Assembly (NCBI GenBank): GCA_015680685.1
Contig: MNCI01022355.1
Coordinates: 183,262-247,261 of the forward strand
DNA: 64,000 bases
From: Gnetum montanum
Taxonomy: Eukaryota; Streptophyta; Gnetopsida; Gnetales; Gnetaceae
Direction of reading: 5' to 3'
In this document: in pieces, positions 33,694-45,560 of the stretch
Position numbering within the stretch: the stretch's first letter is position 1
Layout: each line of letters opens with the position of its first letter
Notes under the pieces: model-generated
Seen by the model: the letters and a program-made list of their open reading frames with translations, nothing else
What the model was told of the DNA's origin: nothing
The model's database searches: none
Made by a program: the position numbers and the translations under genes

Positions 33694-35625
33694 CTATCTG
33701 TTAAGTCTTGGGTTGAGTGCATACACCCTAGACTCTTGTAGATGTGATATTATTGGGCAACATCCCTTAGGATGGTCATATTGGTAGATCTCACATCCAT
33801 CGACATTTTCTGTATCCAAATCCACAACCTCATCGACAATAGTCATTTTTCCCTTACCCTTGTCATGTGCATGGCTTGCATCTCTCCGCTTTTTCTTATC
33901 ATGGTCACTACTTTGTTTCCCCTTAGACTCCTCTATGATTTTTAGGACAGTTTCAATTTTTCTATCTAAGGAGCTCCATATTTCATCTACCTTAGCTGAT
34001 ACTTCCATTGTTAGCTTTTGAAGTGACAAGGTTTTTCTATTCACCAACTCTTTAAGTGGTGACTCATCCTCTTCCTCACAAAATCTCACTCCCTTCTTTC
34101 AAAGGAAAGGATCGCGATTGTACTCTTCCACACTTTCTCTTTTCCATAACTCCCCTTCTTCTTTAGCTACTTGCTCCAACAATCGATGAATTTCATGGAA
34201 TCTAAGCTCATATAATCTCCCTTGGGCATAAGTCCCAAGGGTTCTCCTAGTTTCATGTCTTATCCCATCTACGAGGTGGCGTAGTTGATCCCATTGTGCA
34301 TAACCATGGCCCAGGCAATGATGTAGCAATGCATAGTATCGGCCCATGGCAGCATCCAAGGGTTCATGAGTACCCTGCTTCCATCCTTGGATCTTCTTAC
34401 ATAAGTTGGACACTCTAGAGTATGTTTTATATTTATCGTTAAACAATTCTAACATCGTACTCCACCTCCTAATGGTTTCCTGCTCTAAAGACTGATACCA
34501 ACATTCTACTTCCTTTATGAGTGTCCTAGGAAACAACTTTAACTTTTACCACTCGTTCTCAATATTTTACAAGTCACAGGCATCATGGAATGCCTACAAT
34601 TGATTCTACGGATTAGCGTTATATCCCCCCTCAAACCATGGGATATTATTCATGTCAAGTCTCTTGATCCAACTGTCTTTCTAGTGCCTTGTAGGTATTC
34701 TAACTGCCTATGTAATATCTAACATACTTTGGGTGGCAAGTAGGGGTTTTTCATGATCATCACTCTCATGATGTCTATGATGTCTATGTTGTTCCCTACT
34801 TTCCCTTCTTTCATGTCTTGACTCTCTAGAATGCCCTTTTTCTCTATCTCAACTCTCTTGTTGAGGTCTCTCATCTCACTTACCCTTATCCTCACCATTG
34901 TGTTCTTTGTGACTACGTGCTGATGTGGAAGGAGAAGGTGAATGGTGTGATGAAGGTGAAGAAGAAGGGGAACCATCGCCATGATGATGTTTCTTACCTT
35001 CTCTTCGATGGCTAGGGCCCCGATTGTGATGACGATCCGAGTGCCTATCCTTGTCATGTATTTTTGTTTCCTCAGTGAACACTTGGTGTTCATGGGAATC
35101 AGAACTTGGGTTATGAATCGTGGAGTGTAATTTTTGATACCCCACCTCCTCACCATCATTAGGAGGGAAAACATCATTCGATAGAGAACACATTATAACT
35201 GGTTCACCATCTCCAATTTCACATAGGATGTGTGGGACCCCTTTGCCCTTCAACAATGTATGGTAGCTCTCCTGCTGCGAGTTCGTCAAATGTTGCACTT
35301 CTATGGGATGGTAGTCCCTTGAGTCATAATCATATGCAATGTATTCAGTGTATAGCTGTGTCATGCCTATCTATGCAAGAGCATGGAGGAGCACATTGGG
35401 GACTGAATGATCTAGGGATAACACTATGTTACCCTACAGATCATGCCAACGCAGTTGTTCATCCTGATGGAGGATAAAGGTAAAATTCGATATATACTCA
35501 TCGGGATGAGTATATACCACCTGATATTGTTGAGGAACTGGCAGTTCTCGATTATGTATGCTAGACTGCTGACTGTCTCTTGTATGATCCTTAGGTGGTG
35601 AAGTGCTTTTATGAGAAGAAGACAT
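33694..35625 (-). pseudogene. gag: gag polyprotein of E2 (nearly open)
   Basis: The start MSSSHKSTSPPKDHTRD at 35625 precedes VVYTHPDEYISNFTFILHQ, which E3 repeats near 39540. A histidine, serine and proline-rich linker follows (about 35090-34880), then a frameshifted basic part. The gag core from 34560 reads MFPRTLIKEVECWYQSLEQE, MLELFNDKYKTYSRVSNL and LRHLVDGIRHETRRTLG. One in-frame stop at about 34099 separates it from the C-terminal part with the lineage motif CEIYQYDHPKGCC and HLQE (about 33795-33735). It is the best-kept gag in the window, but the frameshifts still break it. Confidence 0.85.
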
Positions 35626-35750
35626 CTTAGTTTAATTCAGTGTGTTATTTGTTATTATGTTATTTTTTGTATGATTAACCCTAAGGGTTTTTTTAAGCTG
35701 TGCAATGATGTGGATGATTTCTTTTGTTCTACTTAGCACACAAACACTTA

Positions 35751-35770
35751 GTCCCTAGCAACGGTGCCAA
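35751..35770 (-). promoter_or_regulatory. Primer-binding site of E2 (Asp-tRNA type)
   Basis: Minus reads TGGCACCGTTGCTAGGGAC one base after the 5' LTR, close to the tRNA-Asp complement TGGCGCCGTTGCCGGGGA. Confidence 0.8.
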
Positions 35771-36616
35771 TGATGAGTGGCGAGGTACCCCTACACTCAA
35801 CCATATGAACACGAGTATTTTCGCACACGATTTGGTCAAACTCTATAGACTAAGTGCCTACACACCTCATGGAACACTTAAGGTTAATCAATCATTGTCT
35901 TCCCAAGCTTACTTGTAGTTGTCACGGTGGTATGGTTAAGTAAGTCTGAGGTATGTGATTTTTATGTCTTTTAAGTTTTATCTCCTATGCTAATGAGGTA
36001 AAGCGTGGACAGACTAATTAACTAACTTTAACTAACTAACTAAGTCTTAATTAACCTAGCATCAACATTTGTTCCCACTTATCATTCACACCCTGAACCA
36101 TTGCAACCTTGATTACCAAACGCTATTCATTACTGGGATTACCAAGCATAACACATGTGCTTGAAGTGGTCGTATTGAATGCACTTAACTATGGGAGAAG
36201 GGTTGAGAGAGATTTAATTAACTAATAAATCATTAAATGATGAACAATAAATAACAATAAGTAAATTCCCATTTAGCTTAGTCCATGCACTGCAAGGTTT
36301 ATCCAAAAGTTCATCTTTATTTTCATACACAAACTTGTGTTCAGGTACAATATTTGCTCGAATAAAGTTCCGTTCACTTTGGAGGTCCTACTGTGGGCAC
36401 ATGGAAATTATTCTATCTCTAGAGGGTTAAAACTACTAGATTTTTGCTAAGGGTCTAGATCTACATGGAGAAACAAGGGAGAGCTTCCTCTCATTTATAG
36501 ATTTGACGACGCACTACGATATCACATACACAATATCGCAGGGGAAGACATGATATCGTGTACATGATATCGCAAGGGATGTGATATCGTGGTGGATGTA
36601 ATATCACGTCCCATCA
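35771..36616 (-). repeat. E2 5' LTR
   Basis: 846 bp. GATATC or AATATC sites start at 36518, 36532, 36552, 36566, 36583 and 36600, followed (in element orientation) by a TATA-like box CTATAAATGAG near 36490-36500. CTTGGTAA-type repeats are near 36115-36150. Confidence 0.9.
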
Positions 36617-36621
36617 ATTAC
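36617..36621. repeat. Target-site duplication of E2, right copy (ATTAC)
   Basis: Exact copy of 29667-29671. Confidence 0.9.
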
Positions 36622-38375
36622 CATCATCATTATTTTTAAGAGATATTTTTAAACTATAGCACATTTTCCCTTATCTTAGTAGTTATTGTAACTAGATGAT
36701 GAGGACTTTATTCAAGCTATTCATAAAAATATTTCTTTTACTTAATTTCTTCTATTTTTGTGCTCATTTTCTTGATCCACTCCTTTTGAAATTTTAATTA
36801 TAAAATGACCTCTTGAAAATTAGGTTTTACCATTAAGGATTGATTAAGTGCTTTATCTTTTTTAACTTCCTCTAACTCTGAGCTGCTTAAAATCATTTGT
36901 TCTTCTAGCTGCTAATAAGCTAGTTTCTTATTTTATAGCAAAGATTCCTTTATTATTATTATTACTTTTAATTACTCATTTATCTCTTTGGAATCTATTA
37001 ACTCCTTATTTAATATTTTTATTTTATCCTCATTTTCTTAAAAAAACTATTTTAGCTTGGTAATTCAATCATTAGCTACTTGACCCATATATTTCACTAG
37101 AACAACAATAGCTTTAGACATGCCTTGATGTAGCATAATGAGCTTTTATCCTCTTGTCAAGAGGTCATCCTCCTCATAAGAAAAAATGACATTAGACTTG
37201 ATTTCTAGTTGAGTTTAATTTTTTTAGGTTAAAATAATTATGCCTTTTTTTTTCTTAACCTTGAATGATCTCAAAGATTCTTCCATAAGATAACTAGAAG
37301 AAAATTGTAAAGTAGTTAGAGTTAATGATGTTGACTTAAGGACTAAGCTTTCACTTTATTTTTGTTATTTATATTCTAAAAGCTTTTTCTTGGTGCTTTT
37401 GCTACTACTATTCTAACAACTTTTGCTACTACTCTTTCTTAGCTTTAATCATTTCAATTCTATCTTTTCTTGCAACTTGGACTCTAGGAAATTTAGCGCT
37501 ATCCAATGGAAATATCTCATGGGAAAAATATTCTTATGGATTATCAAGGTTCTAGGAGAAAGAATTATCCTCCATTATGACTATGTTCTCTTCAAGAAAA
37601 ATCTCAATCTAGTAAATGATCTCTACTATCTAACCATCAACATAGCTCCATGATGGATTTTCACATAATAGGACTAGCAGTTTTGTTGATAAGCTTCTTC
37701 TTAGCTGGCTCTCAGCTTCATCCTTCTCCCAATTTATTTCTTTTTCCAAAGCTCAATGATACACACACTATTTGTATCATTAGGCTAATGAACGTTTCTA
37801 GTCTTCATTATTGAATAAATCCCTTTTGGAAAAATAGGCAAATGACATTGCTTCATATACCTTTTGGTCATCTCCTTTAAATGTCCAACATTGTTTAATT
37901 TTCAAAGGCTAAATTTTAGGGGAAAATTTTTCTTGTACTTGGAATCATATCTTAAAGAAATTTACCAAATTTATCTTCATATTTACAAAGTTGCTAAATA
38001 TGATGAGACAAACCTTGGGAGTCTTTGATCCTAACCTTGAAAATCAATTATCATCAAAATTGTAAATCTTGCATGAAGGAAAATTACTCCATGATATTTG
38101 TTCTTGACTTTTTCAATTATTTTATAGTCTACCCTATGAGAAAAACCCCCTAAAATAAATTGAAAAAAAATGGGATAGATATAATTCATGAGAAATTCAA
38201 GTGCCTATGTGTCAAAATAGTTTTTTTTAATAAATCATAGTAAGAATCTTCTAGTTAAGATTTGTGTTGTGAACTATAGATTATACAAATTGGTGATGTG
38301 TGTTCTAGTTTTAGAATCTATAACTCACTCACAATTTCTTTGCATATATCAATGTCCTTAGACTCTATAAAGAAG
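36622..38375 (-). pseudogene. Old minus-strand ORF hosting E2 and E3 (possibly Copia gag)
   Basis: Read on minus from 38380: IFFIESKDIDICKEIVSEL, then decayed sequence, then a charged coiled-coil-like part (about 37330-36640) with ENEDKIKILNKELIDSKE and QLEEQMILSSSELEEVKKDK. Upstream across E3, minus of 53622-53660 reads RSPNFFGVL. 'FFG...M..FI.S.D...W..I' resembles the start of plant Copia gag, and a coiled-coil after gag also fits some of those. The similarity is weak and there are many stops, so treat it as tentative. Confidence 0.4.
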
Positions 38376-38380
38376 ATCAT
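38376..38380. repeat. Target-site duplication of E3, left copy (ATCAT)
   Basis: Exact match to 53617-53621, 15.2 kb away. Confidence 0.85.
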
Positions 38381-39323
38381 TGATGAATGTCAGAGTGTCA
38401 CGTTGATGGGCCCTCATTGAAGTGGCCTTGTCGATGGGCCCCATTTACATGGTGTTGCCCCTTTGACAAGACCATGTCAACGTAGCATTTTCTACATCTA
38501 TAGGGCCTCATCAATGTAGTACTGTAGCAAAAACCTATAAATACAAGCTCCTAGCCATGTTTATGGATATTAGGTCATAGTAGTAGTAGAGCTCTTGCAA
38601 TTTGTTCATTTGAGAGTTAGAGTATTTTCTCAAGTGCCCATAGCATGAGTCATTGAGTGTATGGATCTTTTTTTGAGCACTATTGTACCTGAACCACACC
38701 AGTGTGTACAAAAATAAATATGAGCTTCTTGATAAGCCTTGTAGCATTCTTAATAGTTTAAATGTTTTATTCTTGCATTTAATGTTTTTAGTTATTTGTT
38801 CAATGTTTTGTAGTAATTAAGAAAATTAAGTGATGAAGTAAGATAAGCTAAATAGGTTAAATACATAAGTACAATTGCTTCAAGTGTAAACATGTATTCC
38901 CTTGATAATTCCAGTAGTGTTATTACTTGGTGTGCCTAGTAGCGTAGTGCTTAGTAACCCAGCAATGGATACATTGGTTTAAGACATGCATAGAAAGTGG
39001 AACTGGATGCTTATGTTAGGACTAGTTAGAGAATAGTTAATTAGTTAAACTAAATTAGTTGTTAAATTATTTCATCTCTCTACTTTAAGCATCAAATAAC
39101 ATAAAACATAAAACAATAAAAATCATATGCCTTGATTGCACTTAATCATACCATGTGCATCAAAAGTGTAATTGGAAAGACAATGAATGACCTTTAGGGA
39201 AAGGTTCACTTCCTAGAAGACTAGTGTACCAGAAACTATAGAGTCAATGAAATTTTATTGGATCATGTGTGAACACTTTTTGATTCGTATGGTTAGACAT
39301 AGAAGTACCTCAACTGCTCATCA
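38381..39323 (+). repeat. E3 5' LTR
   Basis: 943 bp, TGATGAATGTC to GCTCATCA. TATA-like box CTATAAATAC at 38534-38543. Repeats of the CTTGGTAA type start at 38901, 38926 and 38950. Confidence 0.9.
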
Positions 39324-39343
39324 TTGGTGTTGTTGCCAGGGAT
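39324..39343 (+). promoter_or_regulatory. Primer-binding site of E3 (Asp-tRNA type)
   Basis: TGGTGTTGTTGCCAGGGA one base after the LTR. Compared with TGGCGCCGTTGCCGGGGA, every difference is C to T or G to A. Confidence 0.8.
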
Positions 39344-39475
39344 TCTATTTGTTGAAATGTGTACTATCTAGGATTAGTAAATATTATTTATATCATTGGA
39401 TGAATCCAAGGTCAACATTAATCTCACACAACATATAATTACAAAGAAGATAAATAATTCTAATTATTTTGCAAA

Positions 39476-41900
39476 ATGTCTTTTTCTTCTCATAAGTGTG
39501 ATGATGTTAAACCACTAGTCCCACAAGAGTGCAAAGTGGTATATACTCATACAAATGAGTACATACTCAACTTCACCTTCATCCTACATCAATATGAGCA
39601 ACTATGATAGTGTGATATGAAGGGAAACATCATAATTCCCTCAATCAATCTATGCCCATGATGCTACTTCAAACTCTTAAGAAGTTAGCAATCCATGATC
39701 TTGAAGAAGAATATGTTGTGCATGACTATGACTACCAGGACTACCATCCCACTAAAACACAATGTAGGCAAGACCAACATTAGGAGAAGCATAATGAGGC
39801 TATGAAGGGGAAATGGTTCACTAATCCCTTATTCCTACTAAACCAAGATGACAACAAGGATCCTCTCTTTGAAGGATTTCAACATGATAATTCTCCACCC
39901 CTTGTTATTGATGAATGGGGTGTTACCCTAAACCTATAGTCTATAATAAACAATCCAAGTTTAGGAAAAGATGTCAATAAAGGCAAGGGATTGGATAAGC
40001 ATTAAGATAATAAGAAATCTGATGACAATGGCCTTGACAACTAAAGGAGAGTTGGTAGACATCGTGGTGGTCATAGTCCTTCTCCTTCGTCATCCTCTTC
40101 ATCAACATACTCTTCTTTCTCTTCTTCTAATTCTAAAAGACACCATAGAAATAATAACCATGATGGAGGTGCTTAGTGGAATAATAATACTAGTAACCAA
40201 GCCCATAATGCATGAAGGGGTAATAGAGGACATCATCAACAATAATGTAATAATGATGATGATGAGCCTCTATTGGTAACTCAAAGCATGCTTAACATTA
40301 CAGAGGTACTTAAGATTCCAACTAGGCATGTGAATGATAGTCCGATCAAGTGCTTAGACATGAATAATATCCCAAGATTTAAGGGGGGATATCACTTTGA
40401 TCCATAGACAATCTACAAGCTTTCAACAATACTTGTGCCTTGAAAAACATTGAAAATGACTAGCAAAAACTCAAGCTCTTCCCTAGGACACTCATCAAGG
40501 AAGCTAAAAGCTGGTACTAGTCCTTAGAGCTAGAAACCATTCACAAATGGAGTGCCATGCTAGAACTATTTAATGATAAATACTAGACATACTCCTAAGT
40601 GTCTAATCTAAGAAGGTAAATCCAAGGCTAGAAATAGGAAACACATGAACCCTTGGATGTCACCATGGACAAATATTATTCTCTCTTACACCAATGCCCT
40701 AATCTTGGTTATTCTTAGAGGAAACAACTTTTCCACATAACAGATGGGCCCAGAGCATTTACCAGAAGAACTCTTGAGGTTTATGCCCAAGGGAGATTAT
40801 CTGAACTGACAGCTCATCAAATACAAATGCTGATAGAGTAGGCTGCAAAACAAGAAGGTGAGTTGCAAAGAAGGGAAAGTGTAAAGGAATATAAGAGGAA
40901 ACCTTCCATAAGTAAAAGGGAGGCTTAATTCTATGACAAGAAGGAGTCACCACTTGATGAAGTGGTAAATAGAAAAACCTTGCCTATACAAAAATCTATT
41001 TTTGATATTTTAGCAAAGGTTCATACATTATGGGACTCTTTGGATGAGAAGTTCCAAATTTTTATGAAGATTGTTAAGAAATCCAAAGAGAAAAATGGTG
41101 ATCATACCACATAAGGTGAAAAGAAGCTTAACATGCCTACTAAAGAGGTAAATTCAAAGCTACTGTAGTTGAAGAAGTTGTGGAGATAGACTTCAATGAT
41201 AATGATGAATGTGACATTCATCAATATGAAAATCCTAAGGGATGTTGCCTTGTGGTATCACACTTACAAGAGGTTGGGGTGTACACACTAAATCCACAAC
41301 TAGAACGTAAACAAGTACCCAGACAATTTCCTTATCCTCAAGGAAATCCAAGGTAGTTCCATCCGTGAAAACAAGCTTACTATCTAAGTCAAGCTCCACC
41401 AAAATCATATGAACAATATCAATAGTGGCACCAGCCATAATCATGGGTAATGCCACTGCCAAAATAGCAATACTGTTACAGGAAACCAAATTCATATTCA
41501 TACTCTATTTAGCAACCTATTTCTCCATAAAGCTCTACAAGCCACACATCATTCCAACATCAATATTATCCTCTAGAGTACCATTGAACTCATTCACCAT
41601 CTCTTTGAGGAGAGCACCCATATCCATACCATCCTTCGCATACATTTGCACACATCCTTTTGTCATCGACCCAATAAACTTTTGCTTTGTTCATGTAGGG
41701 TGAAATTCCCCCATATCCATATCAATGAAATCCTATGAGGGCTATATATTCACAATTAGCCTTCAAGCTAAGTGGTTTGGACAATCGATCCAAGAAGTGA
41801 CTCTTTTTTTGACCCAACTGTCCTCCCAAATCCTCACAACCTAATATGTGGCTAGTCGTCCTGCATCTCTAACATCCTTATGCTCTACATTAAAAGTTCC
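39476..41900 (+). pseudogene. gag: gag polyprotein of E3
   Basis: Start at 39476 (MSFSSHKCDDVKPLVPQE), then VVYTHTNEYILNFTFILHQ, which matches the E2 gag start. A serine-rich and histidine-rich linker (about 40050-40260) follows. The gag core at about 40470-40920 reads KLFPRTLIKEAKSWY, MLELFNDKY, HEPLDVTMDKYYSLLHQ and RRTLEVYAQGRLSEL. The lineage motif CDIHQYENPKGCC with SHLQE is at about 41211-41275, then a proline, tyrosine and glutamine-rich tail. Many stops. Gag would form the particle. Confidence 0.8.
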
Positions 41901-41989
41901 ATTCAAACCAAACACTACCTTGGATCCACACTGTGATGTTAAATCATGCTATTTCTAATTGGATTAAGGCTGGTAACCTTTCAACAAAA

Positions 41990-42640
41990 CAATTTGACCC
42001 AGGAAGTCCTCTTATGTACTTGTAGATCACTAAACATGAACCATGTAAGGCTCTTCTTGATTTTGGTTCTAGTGTTAATGTCATCTCTTATGACATGTAC
42101 AAGGCCTAGAACCTACCACCTCTCAAGAAGAGCAATATCCATTTGGAATTGGTAGACCAGTCAATCACCATCCCTTTGGGGTTATTGAGGGACATTGTGA
42201 CCATGGTTTGTGGGGGGTTCTATCCTATTGATTTTAAGGTAATCAAGGTAGAGGACTACAAAGATGACTTTCCCATCATTATGGGAAGGGCTTGGTTAAG
42301 CATGATTGATGTGAGAATGGACATAAGGGACCTCTCCTTGGAAATCTGTAAGGAGAATAAATTTGGATGACTAGAGAAGAAGCATGTTCCATGCATCATG
42401 TACAGTGATAATAGGTGCAATTACTTGTAGAAAATATGGTCCAATAAGAGTACATTCATTAAAGCATGCAATCAGTGTGCACATGAAGCAGATATCCAAA
42501 GGTGCCTATATGTAGTAGCCACTAAACAGGATGGCATCCAATGGCTAATAGTTGACTCTGACAATAGCATATTATGCATGGAACTAACTGAGACCCTCAC
42601 ATGTGCTTATGTCAAAGGTATGGATGAACTTGAGTAGGTT
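41990..42640 (+). pseudogene. Retropepsin-like protease of E3
   Basis: CKALLDFGSSVNVISYDMYK contains the active-site aspartate in the D-x-G position as found in Athila-type plant elements. Then LPPLKKSNIHLELVDQSITI, IPLGLLRDIVTMVCGG and FPIIMGRAWLSMIDV follow. The next 270 bases, with IQRCLYVVATKQ and WLIVDSDN, are a linker to RT that is also kept in E2. A few stops interrupt it. Confidence 0.8.
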
Positions 42641-42799
42641 CATTTCCAACTCTCTAATGATGAAGATGATAATACCTATTGGGGAGAGTTGAAAATCCTT
42701 GATAATTTCAAGCAAGACCCAATAGAGTTAAAAACTCTACCAGTTGGCATGGAGAATGAATTTTTAAACAATTGAAAGCTAGTTATAATCAATGAAAAT

Positions 42800-43830
42800 C
42801 TTGCTCCAAAAAAAAGACAAGCTATTATAGGTGGTCAATAAATGGTCAACAACCTTTTCTTGGTCATATCTTGAGCTGAATAAAATTAATCCAAGGATAT
42901 GCCAACATCGCATTTATACTAACCCAACCATGAAGCCAAGAAGGCAACCACAAAGATGGCTAAACACCAAGTTTAAGTATATCATCAAAGAGAAAATAGA
43001 ACAACTCCTCAAGGTAGGCTTCATCTATTCCATCATGGCTAGTGAGTGGTTTAGCCCACTCATAATTGTGCCAAAGAAATGTAATAAGTGGCCAGTCTAC
43101 ATTGACTTTAGGCTATTGAACATCATAGCATTTAAAGATCATTTTTCATTGGCATTTGTGGAGCAAATTTTGGACATCATTTATGGACATTAATATTGTA
43201 GCTTCTTAGATGGTTATAATGGCTATAAACAAATCTAAATTGTGCTTGAAGATTAGGCTAAGATAACATTCATAAGTCCCTGGGGAACTTTTGGATATTG
43301 TAAGATGCCATTTGGTCTATGCAATGCCCTTGCAATATTTCAATGCCTAGTCCTTAGTATTTTTCAATAGTAGCTTAGTAGCGGGGTAGAAGTCTTTATT
43401 GCTGACTTCTCTACCTATGGGGCTACATTTGAGTAAGTCCTGGATTGCCTTGAGTAGGTTCTGAAAAGATGTGTTGAAACAAACCTTAGGCTCAATTGGT
43501 AAGAAATTTATCTAATGATCCAAGATAACATAGTACTAGGAAACTGAATTTTACAAGAAAGGATTAAGGTAGACCTGGAAAAGATAAGGGTCATCCAAGG
43601 AATCACACACCAACCAAAGATAGTCAAAGATGTATGATCATTTCTTGGACACATTGGCTACTACCGATGGTTCATAAAGAATTTCTCTAAGATTGAAAAG
43701 CTATTGGTCAAGCTTACAAAGAAAGATGATATGTTCATTTAGACCAAGAAATGTAAACATGCATTCCAATAACTATAAGACAAACTCATAGAAACCCCAA
43801 TTCTATAGGGCACTAGACTAGTCCAAATGA
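42800..43830 (+). pseudogene. pol: Reverse transcriptase of E3
   Basis: RT opens with INPRICQHRIYTNPTMKPR, RRQPQRWLNTKFK and FIYSIMASEWFSPLIIVPKK, then YIDFRLLNI. Next are FLDGYNGYKQI (normally D-x-x-x-G-Y-x-Q-I, first catalytic D present) and KMPFGLCNALAIFQ. The Y-x-D-D active-site position reads FIADFS, where one catalytic aspartate is replaced. It ends with SFLGHIGYYRWFIKNFSKIE. The wording fits the Tat/Athila group. Multiple stops make it inactive. Confidence 0.85.
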
Positions 43831-44240
43831 TTTCACATAATGAATGATGCATCTAATTATGCCTTGAGAGTTGTTCTTACATAGTTGGATGATAAGAAAT
43901 ATCCATATTACATCCACTGCATGAGCTAAAGCATTGTGGATGCATAGTCAAATTACACCACAATTGAGAAAGAACTAATGGCAGTGGTGTATGCTCTTAA
44001 AATGTTTAGGCACTATGTACTTGGCTATAAGGTGTTTATGCACATAGATTAGAGTTCCATCTACTTCCTAATGAATAAGTTAATGATGAGCCCTTGTATT
44101 ATACGATGGTTTGTGATCTTGCAAAAATTTGATCTCAAAATGGTAGATTCAAAAGGAACTGAGAATGCGGTCATTGACCATCTCTCTTAGTTAAGATGGG
44201 ATAATAAAGAGGAGGAGAGATCACTGTTTGATTAATTTTT
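43830..44240 (+). pseudogene. pol: RNase H of E3
   Basis: Shows ASNYALRVVLT, then YTTIEKELMAVVYALKMFRH, VLGYKVFMHID and MVDSKGTENAVIDHLS. These are the E-K-E-L-x-A-V and D-H-x-x-(L) blocks of Gypsy RNase H and the closing V-A-D-x-L-S-R (here V-I-D-H-L-S). Stops are present. Confidence 0.8.
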
Positions 44241-44449
44241 AGATGAACTCCTCTTTATAGGAGCAATTAATGACCAAGTACCTATTGAAATAAAGTGGTA
44301 CGATGGCATCCTCACTTATCTTCTCACTTAGAAGATGCCACAAGATCTAGACATTAGGAGGAAACAATAGTTTCTTCATTAGGCAAAGTACTTCATGGAA
44401 ATCAACAAACACCTTTACAAGATATGTGTTGATGGCCTAGTTCATTAGT

Positions 44450-45560
44450 ATGTGTATGATGCGGATCAACAGTGAGTTCTTTAGGATGCTCACGAAGGCC
44501 CTTATGAAGGCCACTACATAGGGACGTGCATGATCATAAAAATCCTAATGGTAGGATATTATTGGCCTTCAATCTTTAAGGATGCCCACTAGTTTGTTCG
44601 ATCTTGTGAATGTTGTTAAAGAGATGGTGGGATGACCATAGGAATGGAGGCTACTTAACAGTGTATTTAACCATTGGAGCCCTTTGACATATGGGGAAAA
44701 GACTTCATGGGTCCCATCACATCCATGTCTAATAGAAAGACATATGTTATCGTAGCAGTCAACTACTACATCAAATGGGTAGAAGTAGTAGTCATCAGTG
44801 ATTGTACATCATCCACTACTACTATATTTGTACAAAAAAATGTTGTAAATAGGCTTGGGATGCCACATTCACTATCTTTTAATAATGGAATTCATTTTAT
44901 AGGTGTCACTTTTCGAAGACTCATGCAACACTTGGGGGTCAAATATAAATCAACAACACCCTATAACACTTAATCCAATGGTTAAGAAAAGGTAACTAAC
45001 AAGGAGATCACAAAGATCTTAACCAGGACCATAAGCAAATTTAGGAGAGATTGGAGCACAAAACTTAACAATTCCCTTTGGGCCTACTTCTCAACATGAA
45101 AACTTCCTTTTCGCTACTCTCCCTACAAGCTAGTGTATGGAAAAATTTTAATGCTCCTAATTTAATCTAAGCTCTGTACACTCTCAAGAGCCTATGAACT
45201 AAATTTTGAACTAAGGTTAGCACAAAAAGAAAGACTGATCAACCTCAACATGCTAGAAAAAAATTGATTAATAATCCTATCTTTAAATAAAGTGCACAAG
45301 GCATTTAGAAAACAATGACATGACCTCAAAATATGACAAGTGAAATTTAAACCAGGAGATAAGGTTCTCTACTAGAACCTCACACATGTACACATGAAAA
45401 AAAATTTCAAACATTATGGGAGGGACCTTATATAATTGACAAAACCTTCCCTTATGGGGTCATGACCATATACAAACCTGAGTTTCCAAATAAAAAGTAG
45501 TTTGTTAGCATCCAACAAGTGAAGCTTGTTCATGAGCCCAAGTAAGCCAATGCAACTAAT
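44450..45560 (+). pseudogene. pol: Integrase of E3
   Basis: The zinc-binding start shows DAHEGPYEGHYIGTCM, YYWPSIFKDAH and RSCECC (H-x-H and C-x2-C). The catalytic core (44674-44973) shows FDIWGKDFMGPITSMSNRKT (first D), VAVNYYIKWVEVV and LSFNNGIHFIG, where the second catalytic aspartate (D-N-G) is now N. After a stop, VTNKEITKIL holds the glutamate. Then PFRYSPYKLVYGK and LNMLEKN, and the tail to about 45560. Integrase inserts the DNA copy. Not active as it stands. Confidence 0.85.

Larger units (their letters stand above)
29672..36616 (-). mobile_element. E2: gag-protease LTR element lacking RT and integrase, 6945 bp
   Basis: On minus: 5' LTR (36616-35771), Asp-tRNA-type primer site, gag (35625-33694), protease (about 33410-32470), a junction near 32440 into post-integrase sequence, the conserved non-coding region, a pre-polypurine block and 3' LTR (30465-29672). 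The parts correspond in order to E3, but RT, RNase H and integrase are absent. Gag has the longest open frames of any copy here, so E2 seems younger than E1 and E3. Flanked by an exact 5 bp duplication. Confidence 0.9.

Noticed and set aside
41425-41703. 92-codon ORF starting MAPAIIMG
   Set aside because: It overlaps the proline- and tyrosine-rich end of E3 gag in another frame; the gag frame matches the lineage better.
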